The notes: generated from the letters alone by a model not told the origin. Shown: positions 7,016-16,122, numbered from the stretch's first letter. The stretch is 59,469 nucleotides of DNA from Bacteroidota bacterium (GCA_023447335.1 JAEXOD010000047.1:1-59469), one strand, 5' to 3'. Numbers and translations: made by a program.

Positions 7016-9885
7016 TGTATAGAATTTCTCTTGTTTCGGTATTGTTATTAATTATTTTTTCATTTAACGGATTAAATAAGAGCATGCTAAATAAAAAAGG
7101 TATAACGTATCCTGATGTTTTCCACCTTACAAGTAGTGATAAGGTATGGATTGAAAGTATTCTTGAAGAAATGACACTTGAAGAAAAATGTGCACAAATG
7201 ATTTTTCCCGATGCCAATAGTAATATGTTTAAAAAAGATACAGCCGGCAAATCAAGATTGGAGTATCTTGTTAAAGACATGAAAGTCGGCGGAGTAGTAT
7301 TTTTTGAGGGGGATATTTATAATCAAGCTGCTTTTACAAATCATTTGCAATTACTTGCGGATATTCCTTTATTGATAGCCTCTGATTTTGAAAGAGGTTT
7401 AGGAATGAGGTTGAAAGACGCAGTAGAATACCCTTATAATATGGCAATTGCCGCAACAAGAGAACCAAATTTAGCATATCTAATGGGATTATATACTGCA
7501 AGAGAAAGTAGAGCAATAGGAGTTCACCAGAATTATGCTCCGGTTGTTGATATAAATCATGATTATAGAAATCCTATCGTTAATATTCGTGCATACTCCG
7601 ATAATACAGGTTTAATCTCTCAATTTACCGATGCGTTCATTAAAGGGATGAAAGACGGAAATATGCTAACTACGGCAAAGCATTTTCCCGGACACGGAGC
7701 GACTTCGTTAGATAGCCATAGAGAAATGCCTAAGATAATGCTTACAAAAGAAGAATTTAATACTGCAGATTTACTTCCGTTTAAAAAAGCTATTGATGAC
7801 GGGGTATCTTCGGTAATGGTAGGGCATTTGGGTGTACCGGCTTATGAAGATGATCCAAATACCCCTGCTTCGGTATCAAAAAATATTATATCTAAGTTGC
7901 TGGTTAAAGAACTCGGTTTTAAAGGAATGATTGTTAGCGATGCGATGAATATGCATGCAATAACAAAAAATTTTGATACTAAAACAGCAACAATTATGTG
8001 TATCGAAGCAGGTACTGATATTTTAATTTATCCTGATGACCCTATTGCTTCGGTTAATGCTTTAATTGAAGCAGTTAGGGAAAATAAGATACCGATAAGC
8101 AGAATAGAAAAAAGCGTAAGAAAAATTTTAGCTGCAAAAAAGAGCTTGAAGCTTGATGAAGATAGATTTATTAATATCGGTAAAATTGATAAAGTTGTAT
8201 CACTTAACGAACCAAGAAGACTTGCCGAAGAAATTGCACAAAAATCTATAACATTAGTTAAAGATGATAAAAATGCGGTACCGATTAATCTTAAAGACTT
8301 CAAAAAAGTAGTTTGTATTACTTTAAGAGATACAAGAGCTAAACTAACAGATAAGAACATTACAACTTTTGAAAAACTTGTAAGCTCAGAATTTGAAACC
8401 ATTCAATTAGGAAGATTATCACGAAAAAGCACCGATAAAGAATACGATAATATGTATAAATTAGCTCAAAAAGCAGATTACATAATTTTGCCTACGTTTG
8501 TAGGTGTAAGATCATTTCAAGGGACTGTTGATATAGATTCGCGTCATCAATCATTCATTAATAAGCTTATTGAATTAAATAAACCACTTGTTGTTTTAAG
8601 TTTTGGTAATCCTTATATCCTTAATAAGTTTGCTAAAGCTCCCGCATATTTAACTTCTTATGGGGGTGTATATTATTCTCAAAAAGCGATGTTTGATGCA
8701 TTATTTGGAAGAGCAAAAATAAGCGGTACTTTACCTATTACTATTCCGGATACCGAATATAAATTCGGAGACGGACTATTTCGATTTTCGAGCGAATTAA
8801 AATCCCCGGAAGGCGGCAATGATTCAAACTTTAAATTTAATGAAGTTGATTCGTTAATGAATTGGGCAATAAAAGATTCTGTATTTCCGGGTGCTGTTTT
8901 AGTAGTAGGTTATAAAGGAAAACTAATATATGAAAAAGCGTTTGGCAATTACACTTATGAAAAAGGAAGTGAAAAAGTAACAACAGCGACAATCTATGAT
9001 ATTGCTTCTCTTTCAAAAGTTGTAGGTACTACTCCTGCTTTAATGTTTCTTGTTCAACAAGGCAAAATTAATTTAGATGATAAAGTCTGTAAATATTTAC
9101 CAAATTTTATATCATACGGTAAAGATAAAATATTAATAAAAAACTTATTATTGCATAATTCGGGTCTGCCTCCTTTCATCAAATTTTACGAAAAATGTAA
9201 AACAAGAGAGAATGCATACGAAATAATAGATAATTTGCAATTATCATACGAACCAAATACAAAGGTTGTTTACAGCGACTTAAGCATGATTACATTACAA
9301 AGAATTATCGAAAAAGTAACTGGCGAAAGTTTAGATAAATTTTTAACAACAAATTTGTTTGATGTTTTGGGGATGAAAAATACAATGTTCAACCCAAATA
9401 AAAAATTAAAAAAACAAATTGCACCGTCTGAAATAGATGAGATATATCGTAAGAGGCTTATACAGGGAGAAGTTCACGACGAAAATGCCTATTTCTTCGG
9501 AGGTGTTTCCGGACATGCCGGAATATTTTCTACCGGTCATGATTTAGCAATTTATGTTCAAACATTGTTAAACGGAGGTTGGTTTGCCAATAAAAAGCTG
9601 TTTGATCAAGATTTGATAAATAACTGGACTGATAAAAATTATACTAAATCGGAACGTGGTTACGGATGGGATGTTAAATCCGGAAATAAACCGTCCTGCG
9701 GTAATAAATTTTCGGATAAATCATTCGGTCATACCGGTTTTACGGGCACAAGTATTTGGGTAGATAAAGAGAAGGAATTGTTTGTTATCTTACTTTCAAA
9801 TAGGTGTTATCCTTCAAGAGAAAATACAAAGCATATAAGATTTAGACCATTAATTCATGGTAAAATTGTAGAAGTATTGGACTAA
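7015..9885 (+). CDS. Periplasmic NagZ-type GH3 beta-N-acetylglucosaminidase fused to a beta-lactamase-like (AmpH/EstB) domain
   Basis: A 956-residue two-enzyme fusion. The first 20 residues are a hydrophobic signal or anchor, so it should act outside the cytoplasm, unlike E. coli NagZ. The GH3 domain carries the NagZ signature KHFPGHG (222-228) and DSH with the catalytic His at 235. The nucleophile is Asp309 (VSDAMNMH). A GH3 C-terminal domain follows to about 600. The C-terminal domain is a serine beta-lactamase/DD-peptidase fold with SLSK (665-668), YSD (753) and HTG (906-908). The GH3 part should release GlcNAc from muropeptides; the lactamase-like part may trim peptides or be an esterase. 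It overlaps the permease stop by one base. NagZ-lactamase fusions are known in Bacteroidota. Confidence 0.92.
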   Translation: MYRISLVSVLLLIIFSFNGLNKSMLNKKGITYPDVFHLTSSDKVWIESILEEMTLEEKCAQMIFPDANSNMFKKDTAGKSRLEYLVKDMKVGGVVFFEGDIYNQAAFTNHLQLLADIPLLIASDFERGLGMRLKDAVEYPYNMAIAATREPNLAYLMGLYTARESRAIGVHQNYAPVVDINHDYRNPIVNIRAYSDNTGLISQFTDAFIKGMKDGNMLTTAKHFPGHGATSLDSHREMPKIMLTKEEFNTADLLPFKKAIDDGVSSVMVGHLGVPAYEDDPNTPASVSKNIISKLLVKELGFKGMIVSDAMNMHAITKNFDTKTATIMCIEAGTDILIYPDDPIASVNALIEAVRENKIPISRIEKSVRKILAAKKSLKLDEDRFINIGKIDKVVSLNEPRRLAEEIAQKSITLVKDDKNAVPINLKDFKKVVCITLRDTRAKLTDKNITTFEKLVSSEFETIQLGRLSRKSTDKEYDNMYKLAQKADYIILPTFVGVRSFQGTVDIDSRHQSFINKLIELNKPLVVLSFGNPYILNKFAKAPAYLTSYGGVYYSQKAMFDALFGRAKISGTLPITIPDTEYKFGDGLFRFSSELKSPEGGNDSNFKFNEVDSLMNWAIKDSVFPGAVLVVGYKGKLIYEKAFGNYTYEKGSEKVTTATIYDIASLSKVVGTTPALMFLVQQGKINLDDKVCKYLPNFISYGKDKILIKNLLLHNSGLPPFIKFYEKCKTRENAYEIIDNLQLSYEPNTKVVYSDLSMITLQRIIEKVTGESLDKFLTTNLFDVLGMKNTMFNPNKKLKKQIAPSEIDEIYRKRLIQGEVHDENAYFFGGVSGHAGIFSTGHDLAIYVQTLLNGGWFANKKLFDQDLINNWTDKNYTKSERGYGWDVKSGNKPSCGNKFSDKSFGHTGFTGTSIWVDKEKELFVILLSNRCYPSRENTKHIRFRPLIHGKIVEVLD

Positions 9886-9904
9886 CAATTCTAAGTTAGT
9901 CCAA
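9878..9904 (+). terminator. Hairpin across the nagZ-fusion stop codon
   Basis: A perfect 10-bp inverted repeat (TTGGACTAAC / GTTAGTCCAA, 8-base... 7-base spacer) includes the TAA stop of the preceding gene. No T-run follows, so it may stabilise the mRNA end or act in factor-dependent termination. The rest of the interval to 10111 is AT-rich with no coding sign. It holds a 7-bp inverted repeat, CTACAAC/GTTGTAG, at 10047-10053 and 10079-10085, just ahead of the sigma factor gene. Confidence 0.5.
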
Positions 9905-10111
9905 TCATTAACTTTGAATTATTGATATCAAAATTTTCTACTTAAATCTAATTCGCTAATTCTCACTCAACAATCTTTTCCTATAACAATATCTATTAGT
10001 TGATATATCCTATAAAATAATTATTTTTGAACATATTACTTAATTACTACAACCTTTTTACTATTAAGCCGGTATAGTGTTGTAGAAGCTAAAAATAATT
10101 AATTTGACTGA

Positions 10112-10675
10112 ATGCATAAGAATACTGACGAAGAACTAATAGAATTTATTAATTGTAGAAATACAAAAGCGTTGCAAGAATTATATTCAAGATTTAATAT
10201 CGGAATTTATAATTTTGTTCTTCGGTATACAAACAAACAAGAAGTTGCGGAAGATATTCTACAAGAAACTTTTACAAGAGTTTGGTTTGCCTCTCACACT
10301 TTCAATCCCAATAGAGGAAGTGTAAAAACTTGGATTTTTACAATCGCATTAAATATCACAAGAAATGAGATGTCATTAAAACGGTATTCTTACCAATATA
10401 TTGATATAGATGAAGTTTTTGAAACAACCGCTGAAGTAACGGATGACAAAATAAACCCATACGATATTTTGGAAGATATTGAAACAAAAGATAGATTAAC
10501 AAAAGCAATTGAAAGCTTAAATCCATATTTAAAAGAGATAATTTTACTCAAACATTTTCAAGGATTAAAATTTAAGGAAATTGCTGAAATGACAAACACT
10601 CCTGAAGGAACACTAAAAGCAAGGTTCCACAATGCCTTAAGCATGTTGAAAAAAACATTAAAAAAGGAGAAATAG
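10112..10675 (+). CDS. ECF-family RNA polymerase sigma factor
   Basis: A 187-residue sigma factor with only regions 2 and 4. Region 2 includes ALQELYSRFNIGIYNFVLRY and the core-binding EDILQETFTRVW segment. The promoter -10 reader follows in KTWIFTIALNITRNEM. Region 4 has the helix-turn-helix GLKFKEIAEMTNTPEGTLKARFHNAL. No good Shine-Dalgarno sequence precedes the ATG; a 7-bp inverted repeat 27-65 bp upstream could be an operator or autoregulatory site. The next gene begins 2 bp after the stop and encodes a zinc-finger membrane protein, the standard sigma/anti-sigma arrangement. The regulon is unknown. Confidence 0.93.
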   Translation: MHKNTDEELIEFINCRNTKALQELYSRFNIGIYNFVLRYTNKQEVAEDILQETFTRVWFASHTFNPNRGSVKTWIFTIALNITRNEMSLKRYSYQYIDIDEVFETTAEVTDDKINPYDILEDIETKDRLTKAIESLNPYLKEIILLKHFQGLKFKEIAEMTNTPEGTLKARFHNALSMLKKTLKKEK

Positions 10676-10677
10676 AA

Positions 10678-11172
10678 ATGTACTGTAATAATAAAAACTA
10701 TTTGCTCGATTTATTTTATAACGAAGGTACAAAAGCCCATTTAATAGATATTAAAAACCATGTTGAAAATTGTGAAGTGTGTAAACAAAACTTTGAAGAG
10801 CTAAAAAAGACACTACAAATTTTTGATTCGGTAAAAACAGAAAAACCGGCACCTATCGTATTAGAAAACTTAATTAAAACTGTCAATAATACAATGCCTG
10901 AAGTAGAGACTAATAACTTGGAAAGTTCAAAATTTATAAGACCAATTATCGAAATAATATTTAGTTTGATTTTTGTCTTTACAATAATTTATTTAATTAG
11001 CTTGAAATTAAGTCTGTCCAAAATTTGGGAATATTTAAAGGTAAATAGTATTGTTAATGCTATAGGACCAACCGGTGTTGCAGTGATAATATTTTTAATG
11101 TTAGGTACATTTATTACATTGGCTATTTCACCGGTATTATTACTTAGTTACAAACAAAGAAAGAATTTTTAA
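10678..11172 (+). CDS. Membrane anti-sigma factor with a zinc-finger (ZAS-type) N-terminus
   Basis: A 164-residue protein. The cytoplasmic N-terminus contains HVENCEVC (His29-x3-Cys33-x2-Cys36), the HxxxCxxC motif of zinc-dependent anti-sigma factors. Two membrane helices follow (about 85-110 and 128-153), and the protein ends in a short basic tail. There is no sizeable periplasmic sensor, so signal input is likely from the membrane or from the next protein. The ATG lies 2 bp after the sigma stop and uses AAGGAG inside the end of the sigma gene, so translation is coupled. It most likely holds the ECF factor inactive at the membrane. Confidence 0.82.
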   Translation: MYCNNKNYLLDLFYNEGTKAHLIDIKNHVENCEVCKQNFEELKKTLQIFDSVKTEKPAPIVLENLIKTVNNTMPEVETNNLESSKFIRPIIEIIFSLIFVFTIIYLISLKLSLSKIWEYLKVNSIVNAIGPTGVAVIIFLMLGTFITLAISPVLLLSYKQRKNF

Positions 11173-11196
11173 TAAAATTAGAAAAAGGAGTTTAAA

Positions 11197-12330
11197 ATGC
11201 AGAGAAAAAAAATGATAGTGAAGTTAGCTATTCCGGCATTAGTAATAGCATTAATTTCTTTAGTTATAATATTAATACAGTTTCCCTACAGAACTGCTCA
11301 ATTTGAAAAACATAAGCGAGAATTTAAAAGTTATTTTGAAAAATTCTCGAGTGCCAACATTAATGATCTTAGAAACATTGCTTCGAGTATTAGAGCAACT
11401 CTAAAGAAAGATAAAACGATACAAAATATTGCGGAAAGCATTAACCAGACTACTTTTAATAATTCGGTAATTAATAATATTCAATCAAAGTACTTTGTAG
11501 ATAGGCAAAAATTTGATGCTCCGAAAAAGTTTTTATGGATGTCTGATATAAACGGGAATTTTTTATTCGGAATTCCAAAAGAAGAGTTTAGATATATGAA
11601 TGAATCTTATGATAAATATTTTGAAGTTATAAAAAATGACGGTTTTTACAAAAGTAGAAATGATTTTTTAACAAAACTGATTGATAAAAACAGTGACATT
11701 GATTTTTCAGATTTTTTAAGATCGGATAGAAACGAAAGATTTTACGACGGAAATTATTGGCGATTTTATAATCCACACGATGATTGGTACTTATTACAGC
11801 CTACTTCAACAACTTTTACCGTTCCTGTAATGGATAATAACAACAACGTAATCGGTAATCTTTATATGAAAGTAGATGATAGTGTTAACGAGAAGTTTTA
11901 TGCAAATCAGAACCGGTTGGCTGAACAGGATGTGTTTTCTGTGCTTAATGTAATCTTTGGTATCTTGTTAGGTTTTTCTATAGCATTTTTATGGTTTTTA
12001 TTACCTACTTGGGTTTATACTGATGCACAAGAGCGAGATGTAAGAAACCCCGGAATTTGGGCGTTTTTAGCCTTAACTTCTTTGTTCTTTGGTTGGACGA
12101 TTTATTTAATTACCAGACCGAATAGTTATAAAACGATGATATGCCCAAATTGTAACGGAGAATTAAACGGTACAAGAGCATATTGTCCTCATTGCGGTAC
12201 TGATTTATCTGAAAACTTTTGTCAACAATGTCATTATCCCATAAAGCCGGAATGGCAATTCTGTCCTAGTTGTAGAACCGAAACAAAAGCTCATTACAAA
12301 ACTAAAAGTTTAGAAAGATTAGAATCTTAA
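11197..12330 (+). CDS. Membrane sensor-like protein with Cache-like periplasmic domain and C-terminal double zinc ribbon
   Basis: A 377-residue protein of unrecognised family. Membrane helix 1 is at about 8-27. A roughly 220-residue periplasmic region follows, with a PAS/Cache-like patch (LWMSDINGNFLFGIP at about 113-127). Helices are at about 250-272 and 287-308. The cytoplasmic tail has four CxxC pairs (CPNC, CPHC, CQQC, CPSC), which should form two zinc ribbons. AAAGGAG precedes the ATG, 24 bp after the anti-sigma stop. Position suggests it belongs to the sigma/anti-sigma switch, perhaps as the sensor the short anti-sigma lacks. No enzymatic motif is visible. Confidence 0.65.
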   Translation: MQRKKMIVKLAIPALVIALISLVIILIQFPYRTAQFEKHKREFKSYFEKFSSANINDLRNIASSIRATLKKDKTIQNIAESINQTTFNNSVINNIQSKYFVDRQKFDAPKKFLWMSDINGNFLFGIPKEEFRYMNESYDKYFEVIKNDGFYKSRNDFLTKLIDKNSDIDFSDFLRSDRNERFYDGNYWRFYNPHDDWYLLQPTSTTFTVPVMDNNNNVIGNLYMKVDDSVNEKFYANQNRLAEQDVFSVLNVIFGILLGFSIAFLWFLLPTWVYTDAQERDVRNPGIWAFLALTSLFFGWTIYLITRPNSYKTMICPNCNGELNGTRAYCPHCGTDLSENFCQQCHYPIKPEWQFCPSCRTETKAHYKTKSLERLES

Positions 12331-12351
12331 ACCTAAAAAACGACCACTAAT

Positions 12352-12396
12352 AAGTACACTTATTGTAACAAATATTAATATATGGTAAGTGTACTT
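12352..12396. terminator. Long inverted repeat between convergent genes
   Basis: A perfect 11-bp inverted repeat (AAGTACACTTA / TAAGTGTACTT, 23-base spacer) sits between the zinc-ribbon gene and the response-regulator gene, both of which end here. It is followed by TATATTTAATATA rather than a clean T-run. A bidirectional terminator is the simplest reading. Confidence 0.5.
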
Positions 12397-12412
12397 TATA
12401 TTTAATATAAAA

Positions 12413-13762
12413 CTAACTTCTTCCTATTTTTAAGCGTTCCATTTTACTGGCTAATGTTGTTCTGGGAATGTCTAAAAGTTTAGCTGCTGATGAAATGCTG
12501 TTATTGCTTTTTTTTAATGCCCAAGTTATAATTTCTTCTTCTTTAGATGAAATAAATTCTTCAAATGTCGGGTAATTATCTTTCGATTTATCATTATTTG
12601 TTACGTTTAGTTTTAATAAGTTTAAACTTTCTAATGTTATATTTCCCGTATAAGCAAGAGCAATAATTCTTTGAACGATATTTTCCAATTCTCTAACGTT
12701 CCCTTCCCAATTATATTCTAATAAGCCCTTATAAATTTCAGGAGTTAATAAATTAATCTTTTCTTTTGCATTAAGTTTCCCGAAAAAATGGTCGATAAGC
12801 TCTGGAATATCCTCTTTCCTCTCTCGCAAAGGAGGTAAAATTAAAGGAATAATATTTAATCTATAGAATAGGTCTTTTCTGAATAAATTTTCTTCAACTC
12901 TTTGTTTTAAATCAACTTTAGTAGCGGCAATAATTCTAACATCAATATTAATTAACTCACTACTTCCTATTCTACTAATTTGTTTTTCTTGTAATACTCT
13001 AAGGAGTTTAACTTGCATAGATAGAGGGAAATCATCAATATCATCAATAAAAATTGTTCCCTTATCTGCAGTTTCAAACAAACCGATGTGTCTTTTGACT
13101 GCACCGGTAAAAGAACCCTTTTCATGCCCGAAAAGCTCGCTTTCGAGCAGGGTTTCTGGTATCGATGAACAGCTTATAGCAACAAATTTATTTTTACATC
13201 TATCACCCCAATTGTGTAATGCTCTTGCAACAACTTCTTTCCCTGTACCACTTTCTCCTTGAATTAAAATTGTGCTATCTGTTAAGGCTAGTTGTTTAAT
13301 ATTTGATATTAGCTTTTGCATTACCGGGCTGCTGCCCACAATTGTTTTGTTCTCCAACAAATCTAATCGTTTTTTAAGTAAAGTGTTTTCTTCAATTACA
13401 TTTTTCATCTCCCTAATATTTCTGAGTATTGATAGAAGTTTTTCGGGAGAAAAAGGTTTAGTTAAATAATCATATGCCCCGGATTTCAGTGCTTTTACGG
13501 CAGTCTCAACCGTGGCAAAAGCAGTAATAAGAATAACTTTACATTCGGGAGAGGCGGACATTATTTTTTCTAAAATTTCTATTCCGCCGACTTTAGGTAA
13601 CCGTAAATCGGTGATAACAATTTCCGGTCTAATTTTGTAAAAAAGTTCAAGACCTTGCTCGCCATCCTCGGCTGCAGTAACTTCAAAATTTTCTTTTTGT
13701 AAAATATTAGTTAAAGATACTCGAGATATTTTTTCGTCTTCAATTATTAATAGTTTCATCAT
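12413..13762 (-). CDS. NtrC-family sigma-54-dependent response regulator
   Basis: A 449-residue activator in the standard order. The receiver domain (1-120) has IIEDE, phospho-acceptor Asp52 (VITDLRLP) and LTKPF. The AAA+ domain (about 138-370) has Walker A GESGTGKE, the sigma-54 contact loop GSFTGA and Walker B FIDDID. The C-terminal Fis-type helix-turn-helix is SAAKLLDIPRTTLASKM. Two deviations stand out: GSFTGA instead of GAFTGA, which is a common tolerated variant, and DD instead of the usual DE in Walker B. It overlaps the kinase gene by 23 bp, so the kinase is almost certainly its partner. Target genes could not be identified; no convincing -24/-12 element was found by eye. Confidence 0.93.
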   Translation of the reverse strand: MMKLLIIEDEKISRVSLTNILQKENFEVTAAEDGEQGLELFYKIRPEIVITDLRLPKVGGIEILEKIMSASPECKVILITAFATVETAVKALKSGAYDYLTKPFSPEKLLSILRNIREMKNVIEENTLLKKRLDLLENKTIVGSSPVMQKLISNIKQLALTDSTILIQGESGTGKEVVARALHNWGDRCKNKFVAISCSSIPETLLESELFGHEKGSFTGAVKRHIGLFETADKGTIFIDDIDDFPLSMQVKLLRVLQEKQISRIGSSELINIDVRIIAATKVDLKQRVEENLFRKDLFYRLNIIPLILPPLRERKEDIPELIDHFFGKLNAKEKINLLTPEIYKGLLEYNWEGNVRELENIVQRIIALAYTGNITLESLNLLKLNVTNNDKSKDNYPTFEEFISSKEEEIITWALKKSNNSISSAAKLLDIPRTTLASKMERLKIGRS

Positions 13763-15212
13763 TATTATTTATTGGTAAAAATACTATAAATGTTGTCCCT
13801 TTATTAGGGGTGCTTGCAATTGTTATCTTTCCGCCGTGCCCTTCAATTATTCCGAGACAAACAGAAAGTCCTAAACCTGTACCGGTTCCGACATCTTTGG
13901 TTGTATAAAATGGTTCAAATATCTTTTTTAAGTTTTCCTTATCAATTCCACATCCGGTATCAGTAATTTCCATACACACATTGTTATCTAACAAATAGGT
14001 GTGAATAGTTATAAGACCGGAATTTTCAATTGAATCAGCCGCATTTAGCAACAAGTTCATTACTACTTCTTGGAACAGGTGATAATCTATTTTCACTTTT
14101 GGAAGATTTTCCATTAGATTAATAACTACATCAATATTTTTTGCCTTCAAACGATAATCAAAAAGACCCGTCACTTTTTCAATTGCATAATTAATATTTA
14201 TGATATTATCAGAAATAGGCTGTTGCCTTGCAAAGCCTAATAGTTTATTAACAACCGTTTCAATATTTTCTATTCCTTCATTAATAAGATCAAGGTATTG
14301 TATTAATAATTCTTTATTATCAAAGTCCGTTTTAATAGCATATAAACAAGATTTAATTCCGTTTAAGGGATTATTAACTTGATGTGCTACGCCGGACGCA
14401 AGGCGACCTATTGAAGCAAGTTTTTCAGCTTGGTAAATTTGCTTGTTGGCACTTTCCAGTTGTTTAACAGATAGATTAATTCTTTTCTGCATCTCATCAA
14501 ATTTTTTATACAGAATACCGATTTCATCCGGTGAATCGGTTAATGATATTTCTTGTTCGGATGAAAATTTAACATTATCAATTAAATCAACGAAATTTTC
14601 AAGGCGAGATGTTATTCTTTTTACTAAAACAAATAAAAGTAATATTACAAAACTGCTAACAACAATTGTAGCTATTAATAACATAAAAAATAAATATGTT
14701 AATTCAGTTAACACAGGCTTTGCAGAAAAACCGATTTTAAAATATCCCCAACTATGCCCAAAACTACGGAAATTTTGGTTAGATTCAATTATCCAATCAA
14801 ATTTTTTTGATTTGTAAATTTTTACAAAATCAATATCGGGTTGATATTTAATAAAAGAAGTATTTGTTTCGGTTTTTATAACACCTCTATCCAAATATCT
14901 ATTTGTTATTGCCGATCCAAATTCATCATAAATAGTTACAAATAAAACGCCGTCAATTTTATTAATAAAGTTATCGATGTAGCTATCAAGAATATTTTCT
15001 TTAACAAAAACTGAATTCCCTTCAAAAATCATAGCATCTGTTAATGTTACTGCAAAAGTTGAAGTTATTGCTTCTGCTGTTTTTATCTCTTTCTGAATAA
15101 TATTCTCACGCCACTGTACCAGTAGTAGAACTGATATTAACAACATTAAGAATATTATTAATATTCCGACCGATGTTATTATTTTTGTTTTTAGACTATT
15201 ATTAAAAAACAT
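13740..15212 (-). CDS. Sensor histidine kinase of the PhnD/NtrC-type operon
   Basis: A 490-residue kinase. Helix 1 (about 9-30), a periplasmic domain of about 140 residues and helix 2 (about 172-200) are followed by a HAMP-like linker, a coiled coil, HisKA and HATPase_c. The phospho-acceptor is His277 in GVAHQVNNPLNG. The residue after it is Gln, where most kinases of this type have Glu or Asp. The ATP-binding boxes are intact (NLLLNAADS, DTGCGI, GTGTGLGLS). It overlaps the upstream binding-protein gene by 11 bp and the regulator gene by 23 bp. The periplasmic face probably receives its signal from the tethered binding protein. Confidence 0.92.
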   Translation of the reverse strand: MFFNNSLKTKIITSVGILIIFLMLLISVLLLVQWRENIIQKEIKTAEAITSTFAVTLTDAMIFEGNSVFVKENILDSYIDNFINKIDGVLFVTIYDEFGSAITNRYLDRGVIKTETNTSFIKYQPDIDFVKIYKSKKFDWIIESNQNFRSFGHSWGYFKIGFSAKPVLTELTYLFFMLLIATIVVSSFVILLLFVLVKRITSRLENFVDLIDNVKFSSEQEISLTDSPDEIGILYKKFDEMQKRINLSVKQLESANKQIYQAEKLASIGRLASGVAHQVNNPLNGIKSCLYAIKTDFDNKELLIQYLDLINEGIENIETVVNKLLGFARQQPISDNIININYAIEKVTGLFDYRLKAKNIDVVINLMENLPKVKIDYHLFQEVVMNLLLNAADSIENSGLITIHTYLLDNNVCMEITDTGCGIDKENLKKIFEPFYTTKDVGTGTGLGLSVCLGIIEGHGGKITIASTPNKGTTFIVFLPINNNDETINN

Positions 15213-16122
15213 TACTCTTCTTTTTTAATTCTCTAATAATATCATAGTCTTTATCCTCGGCTTTATTAAAACCATAAACAAATTCATTGTCCCAACCTTT
15301 TGTAATTTCTCTTCTATTAGGATTATTTTTATTAATTTTTAATAATGAATTTACCATTTCTGATATAGCTTTACTTTTATTATCACTTAAAGCAATAATG
15401 GGAGAAGTAGGGAAAGGATTTGAATAAGCAAGTATAGTAACAGTAGAATCAATTAAATTTTTTAACAAATATTCTCTTGTCACACCAATATCATAATTCC
15501 CTCTAACAACTTGATAAATAACGCTTTGATGGTGAGGAAAATTCTTTATTTCACCTAAATTTTTTAAAGTAAGGTTATTATCTCTTAATAAAACATTTGT
15601 AAACCAGTTTGAAGAAAATGACTCAGATGCCGGTAAAGCTATTGATTTGTTAATAATATCAGCTATTGATTTTATCTTTGAGTCATATTTTGTAAATAGT
15701 ACTGAGCGAGAAGAAGGAATAAAATTTTCGTTTAAAGGCTTTAATATCGGAGAAATATTATATTTTTGTTTAGCTTCAACATATACTAAAGAACCAACAA
15801 ATGCTGCCTCAACTTGTTTATTTATTAACATTTCTATAGTTTGACTATAATTTTCACTGAGTTTTAGCTGGAAGTTGTAATTAGTAGTTTTAGTTAAGTA
15901 GTCTAATATCGGCTGATACCCGCGATAAATAATATTCGGAGGATATCTGGAAATAACGCCAATATATACAGTTTCTTTATTCTTTAAATTATTAGTGTTA
16001 TTGTTTCGGTTATAAATAATAGTACGTTCAATATTTAAAGTGAAGTTATAAAATATTATTGTGAAAATAAGCGCAAATACAATAATAAAGAAGGAATAAT
16101 AAAATATTTTTCTTTTATTCAT
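15202..16122 (-). CDS. Membrane-tethered PhnD-like periplasmic binding protein
   Basis: A 306-residue protein with an uncleaved-looking N-terminal helix (about 8-28, no AxA site or lipobox) and a periplasmic type-2 binding fold. Segments typical of the PhnD/TauA family are GYQPILDYLTK, EAAFVGSLVYVEA, ALPASESFSSNWF and GNYDIGVTREYL. PhnD proteins bind phosphonate or similar oxyanions for ABC import, but no transporter subunits lie here. Instead the gene overlaps a histidine kinase and is first in that operon, so it is probably a dedicated ligand sensor. The ligand is unknown. It is divergent from the Fur-family gene. Confidence 0.82.
   Translation of the reverse strand: MNKRKIFYYSFFIIVFALIFTIIFYNFTLNIERTIIYNRNNNTNNLKNKETVYIGVISRYPPNIIYRGYQPILDYLTKTTNYNFQLKLSENYSQTIEMLINKQVEAAFVGSLVYVEAKQKYNISPILKPLNENFIPSSRSVLFTKYDSKIKSIADIINKSIALPASESFSSNWFTNVLLRDNNLTLKNLGEIKNFPHHQSVIYQVVRGNYDIGVTREYLLKNLIDSTVTILAYSNPFPTSPIIALSDNKSKAISEMVNSLLKINKNNPNRREITKGWDNEFVYGFNKAEDKDYDIIRELKKKSNVF

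Noticed and set aside
9878..9904. Attachment site or IS end
   Set aside because: A single hairpin across a stop codon with no direct repeats, transposase or integrase nearby.
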